64,000 nucleotides of DNA, taken from assembly GCA_963575745.1 (NCBI GenBank), contig CAUYUJ010001696.1:1-64000 (forward strand). The letters run 5' to 3'. Both the position numbers and the translations under genes were made by a program. The stretch is from Prorocentrum cordatum. Taxonomy: Eukaryota; Sar; Dinophyceae; Prorocentrales; Prorocentraceae. How positions within the stretch are numbered: the first letter of the stretch is position 1; every line of letters begins with the position of its first letter. Below, one piece after another: positions 40,680-51,836 of the stretch. The notes below the pieces were generated by a model. It had not been told where the DNA came from. It worked only from the letters and a program-made list of their open reading frames with translations, and ran no database searches.

Positions 40680-41530
40680 GCTCCCCCCCCCCCCTTCCCC
40701 CCCCTCCCCATTAGGGCACTGATGCGCGGGGTTTCGCGGGGCCCCCAGCGTTCGGAGCGTCGCGATCAGAGGGGGGGGGGGGGGGGGGGGAAGAGAGGAG
40801 GGGTGGGGCACGTGCGAACGCCAGGATTACCGGGTCGCCCTGCCACCATCCTCTCCATCGCCCCCCTCGCGGCGATTCCCCCCCCCCCCCCCCCCTGCAC
40901 GCGCGCGCGCGGGCCCTTGCAGACGACAGATATACGCGCCCCCCCCCCCCCCCGCCGAGGCCACATGTAGAACCTTGCCCTGGCCATCTTTAATTTCGCA
41001 CGCAGTACTCAGCACTTGCGGAAAAGAGTTTTTTTTTTTTTTTTTTTGGGGGGGGGGGCGCTCCGCGCAAGAGCGCGCAGGGGGGTGGGGGGGGTGGGGG
41101 CGCGCGTGAGACCGTTCGGCCCCCCGCGCTTTGATTTCAGCGTAGCTCTCTTGGGGCGTCGTTCGGTCCCTTTCCCCCTCCCCCACTGGTGGCGACGCGC
41201 ACTTCTGCGCCCGCAGGAGCGCGAATCCCATGGGGATGAGGGGGTGCCGAGTAACTCGCGCGGTTCTCGACGTCGCAGCTGCCGCGTCGCTCGGCCCCGC
41301 CATCCATCCCTTAGGGCGGTGGTTCCTGGGCCTCATGCAGGCAGCGCCTCCAATGGCAACGATGCGAACCCTCGAAGCTGCCGACGCCGCGTCGCTTGGA
41401 CCCCCTATCGCTGACACGGGGGGGGGGGAACCTTGAGGCTCCGAGGTAGCGTCTTCATGCGCTGGAGGCGATGCGTGCCCTCGGGGCCCCTGGGGGCCTC
41501 TGCCAGGGGGGGGGGGGGGGGCGGGCGACT
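40680..41530. other. GC-rich spacer with long homopolymers
   Basis: C runs at 40682-40708, a G run near 40772-40790, C runs at 40877-40894 and 40939-40953, T18 then G10 at about 41030-41058, G run at 41420, G run at 41507-41520. A duplicated GCTGCCG, GCGTCGCT segment at 41258 and 41370 gives a degenerate repeat of about 110 bp. Confidence 0.6.
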
Positions 41531-41538
41531 CGACGTTC

Positions 41539-42495
41539 TTGATGCTGCCGCCGCTGTGTCTCGCGTGCCTGATTGATGGCCACCAGTGCCCCTCCTCCTT
41601 CCTGCCCCCGCTCCTCTTGCTCCTCCCTCTCCTCCTTCCGCAGCCATTTGGGCCCCAAGTCAAGTCTGGGCTTATGGGGCGCGTAATTTGCGCCGAACCT
41701 CTCAGCGATCCTGACTCGCAGCCGCGCTGGAGACCAGAATGCGGCCATGATATGCATGCAAACTGTTTGGGTCTCTGGGCGAAGTGCGGCATTGGCGGGG
41801 GTGAAGTATCATGCCCCACTCGCAGGGCGAGTCTCGGCTCTTATGTGTACTTGGAAGGTTGCCTGCTAGACCTGGGCCTTGATTTGCGAGTGGTCGACAG
41901 CGAGTATCCAGGGGTAGATCCGATGCCGCAGCAGCCTGCGAACCCAGCGCCGCTGGGCTGTGTTCCGTTGTTCTGTCCCCGAAACTTCGGATTCGGCGGA
42001 TTCGCCGAATTGCCTGAGGGCCGCCGCGCGTTGTGGCCCCCCGTGTGTCGCGGCGGTTACGCGGGCAATTTCGAGGCGCAGTGGATATGCGACAGTTGCG
42101 ATTGCACTCTGGCGACCGACGTTCACGAGAGGACTTTCTCAAAATGTAAGCCCTGGATGCCCAGCGCGAAGAACTTCAGCACGTCGACGCCCGTGGACTT
42201 CTGCATGGGCCACAGCAGGTTCCAAGCCATCGTGATCGACTGCCCCCTCGACACGGCCGCCCATCCCTGGCATGCTACGAGCTGTGCAGCTCCAACTGGC
42301 GACGTGCCCGATGCCGTGCGGTGTGTGTATCGCCCTCACTTCCCAGATGTGGTTGCGATCGACATCGGCTCCGACGGCCAGGTGCCCGACGGCGGCCCCG
42401 GCTTCAATCGCAAACAGCGCGGGCGTCATCGGTCGGGGAGGAGATCGATGCGTAGGCAAGGATTTCGCAGTCATGAGCTGAGGGCCCATGGTTAG
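41539..42495 (+). CDS. protein with a degenerate RING-type zinc finger
   Basis: The 318-codon frame is open across a CT-rich 5' part; real coding probably begins near 41650. Residues 49-95 read VICAEPLSDPDSQPRWRPEC, GHDMHANCLGLWAKCG, SCPTRR. This fits a RING-H2 (C-x2-C, C-x-H-x2-H-x2-C, C-x2-C), but the first Cys (R48) and the last (R95) are missing. A second Cys-rich part, CRGGYAGNFEAQWICDSCDC, may form another zinc site, followed by CKPWMPSAKNFSTSTPVDFC. RING-like modules are known to me from dinoflagellate retroelement polyproteins, so this may be element-derived. It could also be a cellular ubiquitin ligase fragment. Confidence 0.45.
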   Translation: MMLPPLCLACLIDGHQCPSSFLPPLLLLLPLLLPQPFGPQVKSGLMGRVICAEPLSDPDSQPRWRPECGHDMHANCLGLWAKCGIGGGEVSCPTRRASLGSYVYLEGCLLDLGLDLRVVDSEYPGVDPMPQQPANPAPLGCVPLFCPRNFGFGGFAELPEGRRALWPPVCRGGYAGNFEAQWICDSCDCTLATDVHERTFSKCKPWMPSAKNFSTSTPVDFCMGHSRFQAIVIDCPLDTAAHPWHATSCAAPTGDVPDAVRCVYRPHFPDVVAIDIGSDGQVPDGGPGFNRKQRGRHRSGRRSMRRQGFRSHELRAHG

Positions 42496-43144
42496 TAGAG
42501 GCAATTCCGTGATACTCCCTCCCTTCTCTCTGCTCCCTCCTCCAGGTTCCCTCTCCCCTCATCCGCCCCCCCCTCCTCTCCCCATCCCATCCCCTCCTTC
42601 CTGCCTCCTAGCCCCGCCCCCCGCCCGCCCCTCGCCCTCCGCGCCGCCGCGCGGGGAGCGCGCTGCCGCGCGGCGCCGCCGGGGGGGGGGGGGGGGCGCT
42701 ATAGCTGGCGCATATCTGGCAGGGGTGCCACGCATAGCCCCCCGAGCGGGTGCGCCCCCCGGGCCGGCCCCTCCCCCGCGCCAGCCCGTGCAACATTCTC
42801 GGGGCCCTCTAGGGGGGCCGCGCTCGAGTGGCGCCGCGGTGCGGCCGCTGGGGCCCGCTCGAGCGGAGCTTGATACATCTCTCAGTCACCTCTATCACCA
42901 CCGCTACGCGCATCTAACCATCTGCACCACCTCTACCAGTGCGAAGAAGCAACATCACAGCAACAACGCATACACAGCACCCCGAACTTGCGGATAAAGT
43001 TGAGGGGGCGGAGGCGCACCCGAGCGCGCGCGTTGGTCGGCCCCCTTCGCTCTGATCATAGCGCAGGTCTTCAGGTGAGTCGTTAGGTCCCCTGTCCCAC
43101 CCCTTGGGGGACGCCCAGTAGAGAAGTTCACTGCGCGTTCTCGA
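42496..43144. other. CT/GC-rich spacer
   Basis: CCTCCC-rich to 42620, then CGCCGCGCG-rich with a G12 run near 42680, then mixed sequence. No exon supported. Confidence 0.5.
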
Positions 43145-44371
43145 TTGCACGTTTGCCATCGCAAGTACCATCAACCGCCACTTGGGCTCAGGCAGGTTTG
43201 CGGGGTCCTGGCGGTCAGCAGCAGCGAGCTTGCGATCGCGCTGCCGAAGCGCAGGGTCGACCAGCTTCCGGCCCCTCGCGAGGAGCAGCTCAAGTTTTTG
43301 ATTCTCGAGGAGGGCGGGCAGCTCGACGCTCGGAGCATAGCCGGCGCGGAGAGGGCCGTTTGCCAGCGGGCCTTCAGCTCCCTGAACACCATCATCAAGA
43401 AAGAGTTCGCCGATAAATATAAGGAGCACTCCAGGATGCAGGAGGGCGAGGATCGACGCGAATGGCTGGCCGCCTTCCTGATCGACCCCAGGTCGGGCGG
43501 GAGCGCGGTCCGCAGCGGCGCGAGGCGCGCTGCCGGGGCGGTCGAGTCAGGGGCCAAGGCTTCGATGACCATCGAAGTGTTCGGAGGCCCGAGAGGATGC
43601 AACAACGTGGGGCGCGCCAAATTGAGGTGCGAGGGGGGCGAGTTTCCGCGGCGCGACCACGAGTCGCCGACATTGGCGGAGAAGAAGATCAGCCAGTGCT
43701 ACGCGCCCATCAACGCGCGGCGCACCTGGGGGAAGGCTAAAACGGAGGGGGCGCTGCCCCGCGCCGAAGCAACGGTCGAGGCCGACGACGTCGACTGCGC
43801 GAAGACCGCGATGGAGAATATGGGGCCGACCTCCGCGGCGAAGGCGGCGACCAGAAGTTGGTGGAAGAAGGGCGAGGGGCAGGTCGCTGGCGAGACGCCC
43901 TCGCCCGAGGAAACCAAGAAGGAGCTCGCCGAGGAAGGGCGGGCGGAGCTCGAGGGCGAGGAAGAGAAGACGGAACTGGCTGCTGCCTAGGCCGACGCCG
44001 TCAAGAAGTCCAAACAACAGTGCGACAATATGAGCCGCGCATTCGGAGAGGCGCGCGCCTGCGAGGGCCGCGTCGCCCAGAAGACGCAGCGGGGCGATGC
44101 CCCCCTCGACAACCTCAGGAGCCAGACAGTCATCCCGAAGTGCAGCGCTGAGGCGATGTTCAACCTGCGAGCCGAGATGAAAGGCCTTGGGGAAGATCTC
44201 GAACCAGAAGTGAGCTATCAGAGAACGATCGATCTGCCAGCGGAAATCGCAACCGTCGAGGAGGCATGCAGGGAGTACAAGCGGACTGTCTTGGCTGATT
44301 TCGGTGAGGCCAAGGGGAATCTTGAGCTAGTGAGGCCTCGTGAAGGCTGGAATTTCGGTCCCACATCATGA
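43145..44371 (+). pseudogene. charged helical protein broken by one in-frame stop
   Basis: The frame from 43145 stays open to a TAG at 43988-43990 (281 codons), then continues in the same frame as ADAVKKSKQQCDNMSRAFGE to TGA at 44369-44371. Clear protein-like parts: KFLILEEGGQLDARSIAGAE, RAVCQRAFSSLNTIIKKEFA, EDRREWLAAFLIDPRSGG, and AMFNLRAEMKGLGEDLEPEV later. It is rich in Glu/Lys/Ala, probably coiled coil. The RREWLxxFxxDP wording resembles a repeated protein family I associate with dinoflagellates, function unknown. Either a recent pseudogene (one stop) or two exons with an intron missed by me. Confidence 0.55.
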
Positions 44372-45746
44372 CGCTTTTGGCAGATGGCGCATGCAATGCA
44401 GCAGGTGATTCTCATAATCGTGAATTACAAGTTTCAGATGGATTGCGCGTTCTTTCCCGCCCCAAGGCACTCGCAGCACGACGTGGCGAATGGCGCGGGT
44501 GCTGACTCGACCTCCTAGGTTCTCCGAATAGCCTTGGGGCTGACTCGACCTCTGACGGGGCATGCCAGAGTTGCAGAGTAAAGAGCAACGGTTAACTCAC
44601 GATGCTTAAACCGAAAGGGCGTTTACAATGAACATTGACACGTTGCCCAACGCCCAGTGCCAAGCAGAAACAAACGACGGAACATGGTTTAACAAACCGA
44701 GCTGCACTGAACTGACACAATAACGAACAACTAAACCAACTGCAGAAACAAATGCCCACGCCACACGACACAACGTTGTTGTCGACCCCTGCAATTGAAA
44801 TTGCCATCGTCATCGTCAACATCGGCATCATCACCGTAGCCGCCATCACTATGAAGAAGACCACCGTCGCCATATGGCCATAACCATAATACATACCAGC
44901 ATCGCCATCCTATTTGTATCGCATCAACATCATACCATAACCAATGAAACAACACGCCACTACTGTTATCCAACCGCCACCCCCCAAGGCCTGATACGAA
45001 TGGCGGAGAATAGCACCCCCAAAAAACGTTCATCTAGGCGCCCTAATGTCAACGTCGTCGCGGCCATTTTGGCCCATGCGTTTCCATCTTTCAGACATTC
45101 GTCCACGTGCGAGTGCACGCCACGCCGTTGCTCCGATTGCTCCACCTTGCCTGGATTATTACGCCAGCTTGCGGATGGGCAGTCGGGGGCATGGCCCGAT
45201 TGGGGAAAAGTTCTTCGCCCGTCGCTTGGGTTAGACTTTTCTGGGCACGGCGGGGCATCTAGCGCGGTTGGAGAGCTTGCGGGTAAAATGTGGGGTTTTG
45301 CAGTGACGCGATTCAAACAGGGGCAGTTGTCTGCGAAGGGCGTAGAAGAAGGTTGGGCTATGTCAGGACGCGCTGTGTCATCGCAGCGAAATAACGCTCG
45401 CAGAAGGGTCAGAACGCAACTTCGCCGTGGTTCGGCGATGCCTGAGGCGCGCGAGGCCAACATCGACATGTTGGCTCGCGGTTCCCAGTGCAATTCCCAA
45501 TGCAGAGTTTACCTTTTGTTGCCTTGCGAGCAGATCGATGCCTCGGCTGCGGGCCCGTCAGCTTGGGCGTAGTTTCAAGAAGGTGCGACCTTTTCCAGGG
45601 CTAGGGCTGAATTGGACACCCAGGGTCGGCGCTGGCAGCCCCGACGACTTTGTCGTCATTTTCGAGAAACGGCAAGCTGCTACTGGTCCTGTGGCACCCG
45701 TTGGGTACGCATATATATATTTATATATATGTATATATATACATAT

Positions 45747-45800
<54 letters not shown>

Positions 45801-46090
45801 GTATACTGGGTGGTGGTAGTGCGAGCTTCTCTGCACTGCAACTGTGGGTGCAGAGGCCGATGCGCGTTCGACAGCATTTGGAGAGTTGTACCGTGGTCGT
45901 TTCAAGTGTGGCTCAGTGGGCGTTGCCCCGCCACTCGGCACGGCGGGGCCCCCCGTTCGCAGTCGTCGCATCGAGGTGGCGTCCAGCGCTCCCAGGCAGC
46001 AGCCCAACAGGCAGATGGTCGGACGAAAAAGGGTGGTACCATTCAGGGCAGGTTTGGCTGGGATTTGCCAAGCTAGTGGTTGATCTCCGA
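44372..46090. other. mixed spacer with TATA/ATAC microsatellite
   Basis: 44503-44550 repeats GCTGACTCGACCTC twice. 45000-45570 has weak plus-strand coding-like frames (GQLSAKGVEEGWAMSGRAVS). 45710-45800 is (TATATA)/(ACATAT)n. No gene is firmly supported. Confidence 0.4.
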
Positions 46091-46113
46091 GGCAGGCAGG
46101 GCGACGGCCCTAC

Positions 46114-46983
46114 ATGGGGGCGATGTACTTCAGGCGTGGCGCGGGCAAGTGCGGCGCATGCCCTTTCAGAGACTGCAGCTTGCATGCCAAATGGAGAGCC
46201 ACTGTCGCAACTTGTTCGCAACACATGGGCGACATTGTGAATAAAGGTAGCTATTTGTCTATATTTTGGAGCTTGCCAGGCTTCCAGCTGGACTGCGTCG
46301 TATTGCACGTCATGCACGTACGCGGTTTGGGGATTATGCAACATTGCAGTGGCAGCCTTTGTTTGGAGCTGTTCAAACTAATTTGGCGGGGCCGTAACGC
46401 ATCCAGATCCAGCATTAGCAGAGATGACGACGTTTATCAAATTGGCCAGCAACAAGCTGAATTATGCGAAGCCCCCTCTCCATAAGCTCACGATGAACAT
46501 GATGAAACAAAAGAAGGCGTCCGCCCCTAGGCTAACCTTGAAAGCATCGGGCAGCCGTTTCATGGTTGGAGTCTTCCACTGGATATTCGTGAATCTCTTC
46601 CCCGCGACATCGGGTTACCAACGTCTGCGATTTCGCTGCCTGGACAATTTCTATCAGGAGCTGCCTCGGTCCAAGGATGCAGACGGAGATGAATAGTTTA
46701 TGGCTGCCGAATTTGGCAGGTACGCTCGGCAGCATGTCGCGTTGTATTGTAATCTCTCCGGCCACGCAGGCCCTCCCAGAGGATACGACGCATATCGCGC
46801 GCATCCTAAGCATCATTCGTTTATCCACCCCGCTAAAGAGGATTATTTTGTCCATGGGAACCCACGGGGAACTTATAAATACAACGACGAAGATATGATT
46901 GGATACTGCGTGGAAGCAATTTCGGATTGCGCACGAAGTAGCAAGTACATTCACATATCATCAATTGAGAAATACAGGCTATA
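46114..46983 (+). pseudogene. second, broken transposase copy (same family as 15815-17737)
   Basis: 46114-46485 reads KCGACPFRDC, then LPGFQLDCVVLHVMHVRGLG, IMQHCSGSLCLELF, aligning to the DLMHVCDLG motif of the intact copy. After a frameshift near 46424 the next frame reads NYAKPPLHKLTMNMMKQKKA and RFRCLDNFYQELP, crosses a TAG at 46694, and ends PKHHSFIHPAKEDYFVHGNP, RGTYKYNDEDMIG, matching KFHMAFHIAKQSRTGGNPRF, WTYNDEG. Divergence is large, so the two copies are old relatives rather than a recent duplication. Confidence 0.7.
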
Positions 46984-47059
46984 ACCAGTTTCAGACAGCA
47001 AGCGGAGGCTGGCCGAGCAACTGAGCTAAAAAAGGGTTTGCCACCTTGTTCTCTTGCTC

Positions 47060-47220
47060 ATGCTCTGTCCTCCCCATCGGTTCACCTCCACTGCCTCCGC
47101 TGCTGACACTCTCCCTGAACTTTCCCTCCCATTGCTCTCACTCCCTCGCCCCCTCGTCCCTTTACCTGTCTCCCTCTCTCTCTCTCTCGCTCTCCCCGTC
47201 TCCCTCCTCAGAGGCTTCCG
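47060..47220. repeat. CT-rich tract
   Basis: CTCTCTCTC and CCCTCGTCCC pyrimidine sequence, ending in CTCCTCAG, a good polypyrimidine tract and acceptor for the following candidate exon. Confidence 0.7.
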
Positions 47221-47455
47221 CCTTGCCGAAGGCTTCGCCAGTCCGCCGTTTCGGTTGGACGTCTGGGACCAAAAGGTGGCCCTCGAACGGGCCTGGTGGT
47301 TCGCAAGAGCCATCCGACGGGGTCTGGGCCCAGGGACCCTGGGGCCTACGTGGCTCCTTGGACTGACCACAGTTTCCGATGCGGTCCCAAGGGCCGCACA
47401 GGCTGTTCCCCGAATGTCCTCAGGGGTCCTACAGCGAGCGCGCGCGGGCTCCTGA
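47209..47455 (+). CDS. candidate exon
   Basis: After the CTCCTCAG acceptor the frame reads GFRLAEGFASPPFRLDVWDQ, KVALERAWWFARAIRRGLGP and TWLLGLTTVSDAVPRAAQAV, ending at TGA. Composition is protein-like with several Trp residues. Unknown function. Confidence 0.35.
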
Positions 47456-48560
47456 TCGTGAGGGCGGATCACGCGAACTGCCCAAAGTAGACGACGTGCG
47501 CGTTCACTCGTGGATCGCGATGTTATCTTCTTCTATCGTAGAAACACTTGTTTAACAGTGGATTTTGACATTACCCCAAAACCACAAAAAAATGTGGAGG
47601 GCCTCCGAAATTTAAAGGATCCTCTTCAGTTTAAGAGAATTCATGCGCAGGGTCGGCATTGTTGCTGCTTCTGCCCAAGGGGCAGTGGGCAGGGGGGGTC
47701 CAACCCAGGCGCCAGGGGGAAACGCAAAGGGGGGCCCCCGATGGCGGGTTCATCGCAGTTGGTGCTTGGCGGTCCTGCTATTGGGGCCTCACGGCCGATC
47801 TTTCGGCGATGCACCGCCGATTCGGGCCAGTACTCCCCGAGCCAGTACTCCCTTTTCGTTTTCTCGGGGGGGTCGGGGTCAGGGCAGGCGGGGGCCCAGC
47901 CTTGGATCGCCCTCAAAGGGGGGCCCGCAGAAAAGACAGCGGGGCCCATGTACGCCGTGGTCCGAGCCAGAGAGCTGCCCTCCTTGTCAGAGGTGACCTC
48001 CTGCGAGTGCGCGGAGATGACCGCGCGGCGCGCCTCGCGGGTCTTGTTTATCGAAGGTGGGCGAGCTACAGTTGGCACGAGGCTCGTGGACAGCCCGAAC
48101 TTTGGAGCTGCACGTGCCCCCGGTGGTCTCCGTGCAGGGGCGCTTCAGCCCGGAACGTTTTCCGTGCGGGTTGCCTCCACGGGGCCTCGGGAATTCGACG
48201 AAGGGCGCCAACAAGGCAGGGGTAACAGCCAACTGCAACTCGGCGACGTCGCCTCTGCCCCGCGCGAACAACCCTCCCGGCCTGCGGAGGTGATCGTTTC
48301 TTATTCGTTGTTTTGCGGATCGGCGCGGGCCCTCGCACCCCCCCCCTCCCCCCCCTCCATGCAGTAGGTGTTGGCTGCTTTTGGCGTCTGTTTCGAGCAG
48401 GTGGGGCCTCTCCCCCAGGAGGCCGCACTGCTGCAAACAGCCTCATTATAAGCAGAGGTCTGGCGCCCCCGCCCCCCCCTACCCCCTTTTCCGCCCAATG
48501 TCGAAACGCCGAATATAAAAAAGCTCACCTTTGGATTGCATCACCGTTTTGACGGTCAAG
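47456..48560. other. spacer with weak coding-like sequence
   Basis: 47950-48290 (plus) has YAVVRARELPSLSEVTSCEC and, in another frame, GELQLARGSWTARTLELHVP up to a GTGATC donor at about 48289. The segment LTADLSAMHRRFG at 47790 resembles MANLSTMYRRFK at 61078, suggesting shared dispersed sequence. Confidence 0.35.
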
Positions 48561-48764
48561 GCGCCAATTTGGGCGGTCGAGCTTTCGTGAGGTGTTTGCA
48601 GCAGGAAGCGCCGAGCAAAAAAAACGCTCACGGGGACGAGGCCTCCGGAGACCTCGGGAGCCCGGGCGGCGCCGCGGAGCGCGCCCAAAAGGCATCGCGC
48701 GCAACAAAAAGATAAAGTGGCCCCGACCCTGGATGCTCCAGGAGCGAAGCTCGAGGATCGCGGC

Positions 48765-49200
48765 CAGGAGGAGGAGGAGGAGGAGGAGGAGAAGGAGGAG
48801 GAGGAGGAGGAGGAGGAGGAGGAGGAGGAAGAGGACGGAGGAGGAGGAGGAGGAGGAGCTTCGAGGAGCGAAGTTAAGGGGGCTCGCGGATCCGTGCCGC
48901 TTCGCGCGGCGGTCGGTGCCTCTTGCCCGCGCGCTCTCTGGTGGCCGCGCCTCGTGGGCGCCTGCGGTTGGGGCAGTCAAAAAAAGCCTCGGGCGCGCCG
49001 GCCGCGCACCGCGCCCCAGGCCGCGCCCGAGAGCGGCGGGGGCTGCGCGCCCCCAGCGGCGCAGGAGCCGGCAGACGGGGAGGAGCAGGAGGCACAGTCG
49101 TCGAAGCGAGGAGGGGGTGGAGGAGAGGAGGAGGAGGGAGGGGAAGGTGGAGGAGGGGAGGAGGAGGAGAGGAGGAGGAGGAGGGGGGGAGGAGCAGGAG
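48765..49200. repeat. GAG-rich blocks
   Basis: Two (GAG)n blocks (48768-48860 and 49085-49200) separated by GC-rich sequence. Poly-Glu and poly-Arg frames are artefacts. Confidence 0.9.
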
Positions 49201-49239
49201 GCGCAGTCGTCGAAGGAGAGGAGCAAGACGCCATGCAGA

Positions 49240-49482
49240 AGCATGCACTTGTGGAGCTCCGCGCGGACGTCTTGCCGGCGCGCTCCGCGCGCTGGAGGGT
49301 TTCTCCGAAGGGCTTTAGGCGACCCGTCCTCCTCCTCCTCCTCCTCCTCCTCCTCCTCCTCCTCCTCCTCCTCCTCGGGTCGCCTACGGCCCCAGGGAAC
49401 CGTGCACCGCGCGCCTGGGAGGGGGGTTCAGCGCAGATCCAAGAATTCCGCGCGGAGCGCCAAAAGTTCATGTTTATGTAAT
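49240..49482. repeat. foldback element (GGTCCGCGCGG family), diverged copy
   Basis: Left GGAGCTCCGCGCGGACGTC and right GCAGATCCAAGAATTCCGCG, GCGCCAAAAGTTCATG resemble the arms of 49682-49816. A (CTC)n tract flanked by GGCGACCCG and CGGGTCGCC (49317-49386) has been inserted or expanded in the middle. Confidence 0.5.
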
Positions 49483-49681
49483 TTCTGGCGTTTCGTTCTT
49501 CTTCTAAGGATGCAGTCGGGGCTCAATAAACGGGGGTCGAGGCAAACGGGGGTCAGTCAGAGCGCTGGATTTTGCAGGATCCTGCAGGGCCTGGGGTGCA
49601 CTGATCCGGGCTTGGGCGCAGGATCCTGCACGATTTTGCAGGACCCTGCAAGGCCCGACTGACCCGAGCTTACATCAGGGG

Positions 49682-49816
49682 AACGAGCAATGACATAGAC
49701 ATAAAAACTCTGAGGTCCGCGCGGATTTCTCGTGTCGGCGCCGCCAGGGGGCTCCAGCGCCGATCCGAGAAATCCGCGCGAACCTCCAAGTTCGTATGCT
49801 TATGTCATTGCTCGTT
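49682..49816. mobile_element. foldback MITE-like element (GGTCCGCGCGG family)
   Basis: Inverted arms of about 60 bp: AACGAGCAATGACAT ... CTCTGAGGTCCGCGCGGATT at the left and the complement at the right, ending ATGTCATTGCTCGTT. Loop only about 15 bp. Similar element at 61391-61565. Confidence 0.8.
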
Positions 49817-50019
49817 GCCCTTTCTGTTGACCCGGGTCGGTGCGTCCCCGATGCAGGGGCAGAGGCAGCGTCACGGGGGGGCCAGGGCAGTGTTCGGGGG
49901 TGGAGCAGCCCCTCCGCGCACCTCCCGGCTCCTTGGCCTCGCCCCGCCTTCGCGCCTCGCCCCGCCTCGCCCCTCTGGACTCCGCGCCCCTTCTGATGTC
50001 TCATCCTCGCTCCTGGCTC

Positions 50020-50100
50020 CTGGCTCCTGGCTCCTGGCTCCTGGCTCCTCCTCCTCCTCCTGCTCCTCCTCCTCCTCCTTCTCCTCCTCCTCCCCAGTGG
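50020..50100. repeat. CTGGCTC and CTC repeats
   Basis: (CTCCTGG)n then (CTC)n with CTGCTC variants. Confidence 0.85.
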
Positions 50101-50269
50101 CGAGGGGGGAGGGGGATCTGCTCGATGTCGGCGGGGTTCTGTGGCGTTTTCGTCAGATCTCGGTGGTCTTGGCGGCTCTCTGGACGCTCTCCCGCAGCCG
50201 CGCCTCGCCGAGAGCGTTGCGGGGCTGCACGGCTCGTCTCGGATGGCCGCCTAAGGCCCAAGTTTGAAG

Positions 50270-50416
50270 TCGGGCGTGCCCCTCTACAGGAGGAGCATTC
50301 AAAATAGTAAAAAAATAGTCTGGGACCGATTTCTTTAGTATTTCCAGCAAGTGTTGAGTATGTTTGACTATTGTTCATTTTTCGTCCAGCATTCCCCTGT
50401 AGGAGGACATGCCCGA
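50270..50416. mobile_element. 147-bp MITE-like element (TCGGGC family, copy 1)
   Basis: Left end TCGGGCGTGCCCCTCTACAG, right end CCTGTAGGAGGACATGCCCGA: terminal inverted repeat of about 20 bp. AT-rich centre with CATTTTTCGTCC. Copy 2 at 51695-51836. Confidence 0.8.
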
Positions 50417-51690
50417 CCCAGCCCAAGTTGCGGCCCGCAAGCAACCAGGGACGGGAATGGGCTCAGGGGGAACAGGCGTCGACCATCGTCCGCCCGCTCA
50501 TCGCCGAGGTGGGCCCAGTAGCCCACCCCGCCCAGGAGCGTTCCGCCACCGAGAGCCCGTCGCCGATCTTTGGGCGACGTGCCGCCAGTGTGTCCCCCGA
50601 TGCCTCCCAGCTCCTGTCGCCGTTCCAGCTGGACGGTCAGCTCTGCCAGCCTTTCCACGGTGATGCAGCTCGCATCTCCATTCCTCCCTCCACGATCGTT
50701 CCGACGTTCCCGAGCCGTCTCGCAATCTTTGAGCCTCTCGCAATGCCAGCTCGATGTTTCCCCCCTGAGCTGGTCTCATGGCGCCAACATCGCTGAGCGG
50801 ATTTCGCTCGGAACACGGTCGGATGGGCCCGGAGTGTCCTGGATAATTTCGCCCTGGATTTCGAGGTGAGTTTCGTGCGGATTCTTGTTGGGCAGGAATG
50901 AAGACTACAAAACATCCACGCGGAATTCACGTCGTGTTTTGCTCGCCATTTCGGGGTGTTTACTGAGAGATCCACGTCTGCAAGGCCGGTGCAATGATGC
51001 TTCCCCCCTGAGCTGGTCCAGCCCACCCGTTCCCCCCCGCAAGGACGGGGGCTCCGCCGATGGCGTGCGGCACGAGGAGCCCGAGCACCTGGCGTCGGAG
51101 TCGCCCATGAGCAGGGTCCCGACTGGGCACAACCAGGGGGTGGCTGTGGTCCTTGCTCGGGTGCGGGCTTAGAGGATGGTGAGGACGAGGGGGGACGTTC
51201 GAGGAAGAAAAAACGCAACAGGTGTATGTTTATGGCGTTGTTTCTGCTTCGAGACGTGGATCTCATGGCCGGGGCCAGAACATCTACCAGATACTATGAC
51301 CCCTCTCCCTTCTTCTGTCAACGCGTCCCCTGGCCCCCCCTCGTCCGGTCGCGCCGAACGAAAAGGGGGGCAATAGGGAAAGGGGGGGGATCACGAACTC
51401 TGCGGCATGCAGCTGGTTTCGGCCCCGCCGCCGGGCCCGTTCCTCGATATGTCGAGGAACGGCCCCGCGCGGGCCCGTTCCCTGATATATCGAGGCGCCC
51501 ATGTATACATGGGCGCCTCCCGGCGCGGGGAAAATCAGCTGCATGAGCTGATTCTCTACAGCAAAGGTATACCCTTTGCTCTCCCCCCCTTCCGTTCTGC
51601 GGCGCGGCGGCGGCCCCGGCGCGGTCCTTCGGGGCGGAGCGCCGCAGGGGGGCCCGGAGTCCACCAGCATCGAACGATCCGCGCCAGTTT
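50417..51690. other. spacer with short repeats
   Basis: GATG-TTTCCCCCCTGAGCTGGTC occurs at about 50753 and again (GCTTCC) at 50995. 50480-50690 keeps open frames on both strands (minus ERLAELTVQLERRQELGG). 51480-51540 has a CGCCC-ATGTATACATGGGCG palindrome. No gene resolved. Confidence 0.4.
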
Positions 51691-51694
51691 TAAG

Positions 51695-51836
51695 TCGGGC
51701 CTGTCCCTCTGCAGGGGGAGTATTCAAAAATAGTCGGGGGGCTGTTTGTTGAAACTATGTTTGAGCATTTTGGGTGTATGTTGGTGGGTATTTTTCATTT
51801 TTCGCCCCAAATCCCCGCGTATGGGGACAGGCCCGA
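51695..51836. mobile_element. 142-bp MITE-like element (TCGGGC family, copy 2)
   Basis: TCGGGCCTGTCCCTCTGCAG at the left; ATGGGGACAGGCCCGA at the right. Centre ATTCAAAAATAGT and CATTTTTCGCCCC match copy 1. Confidence 0.8.

Noticed and set aside
40190-40714. His-rich plus-strand ORF resembling a metal-binding protein
   Set aside because: It comes from the CAT/CAC repeat and has no conserved flanking domain.
45060-45080. GGCCATTTTGGCCCATG resembling the dinoflagellate spliced leader CCATTTTGGCTCAAG
   Set aside because: Only the CCATTTTGGC core matches; the 5' part and the TCAAG end do not, and there is no donor site.
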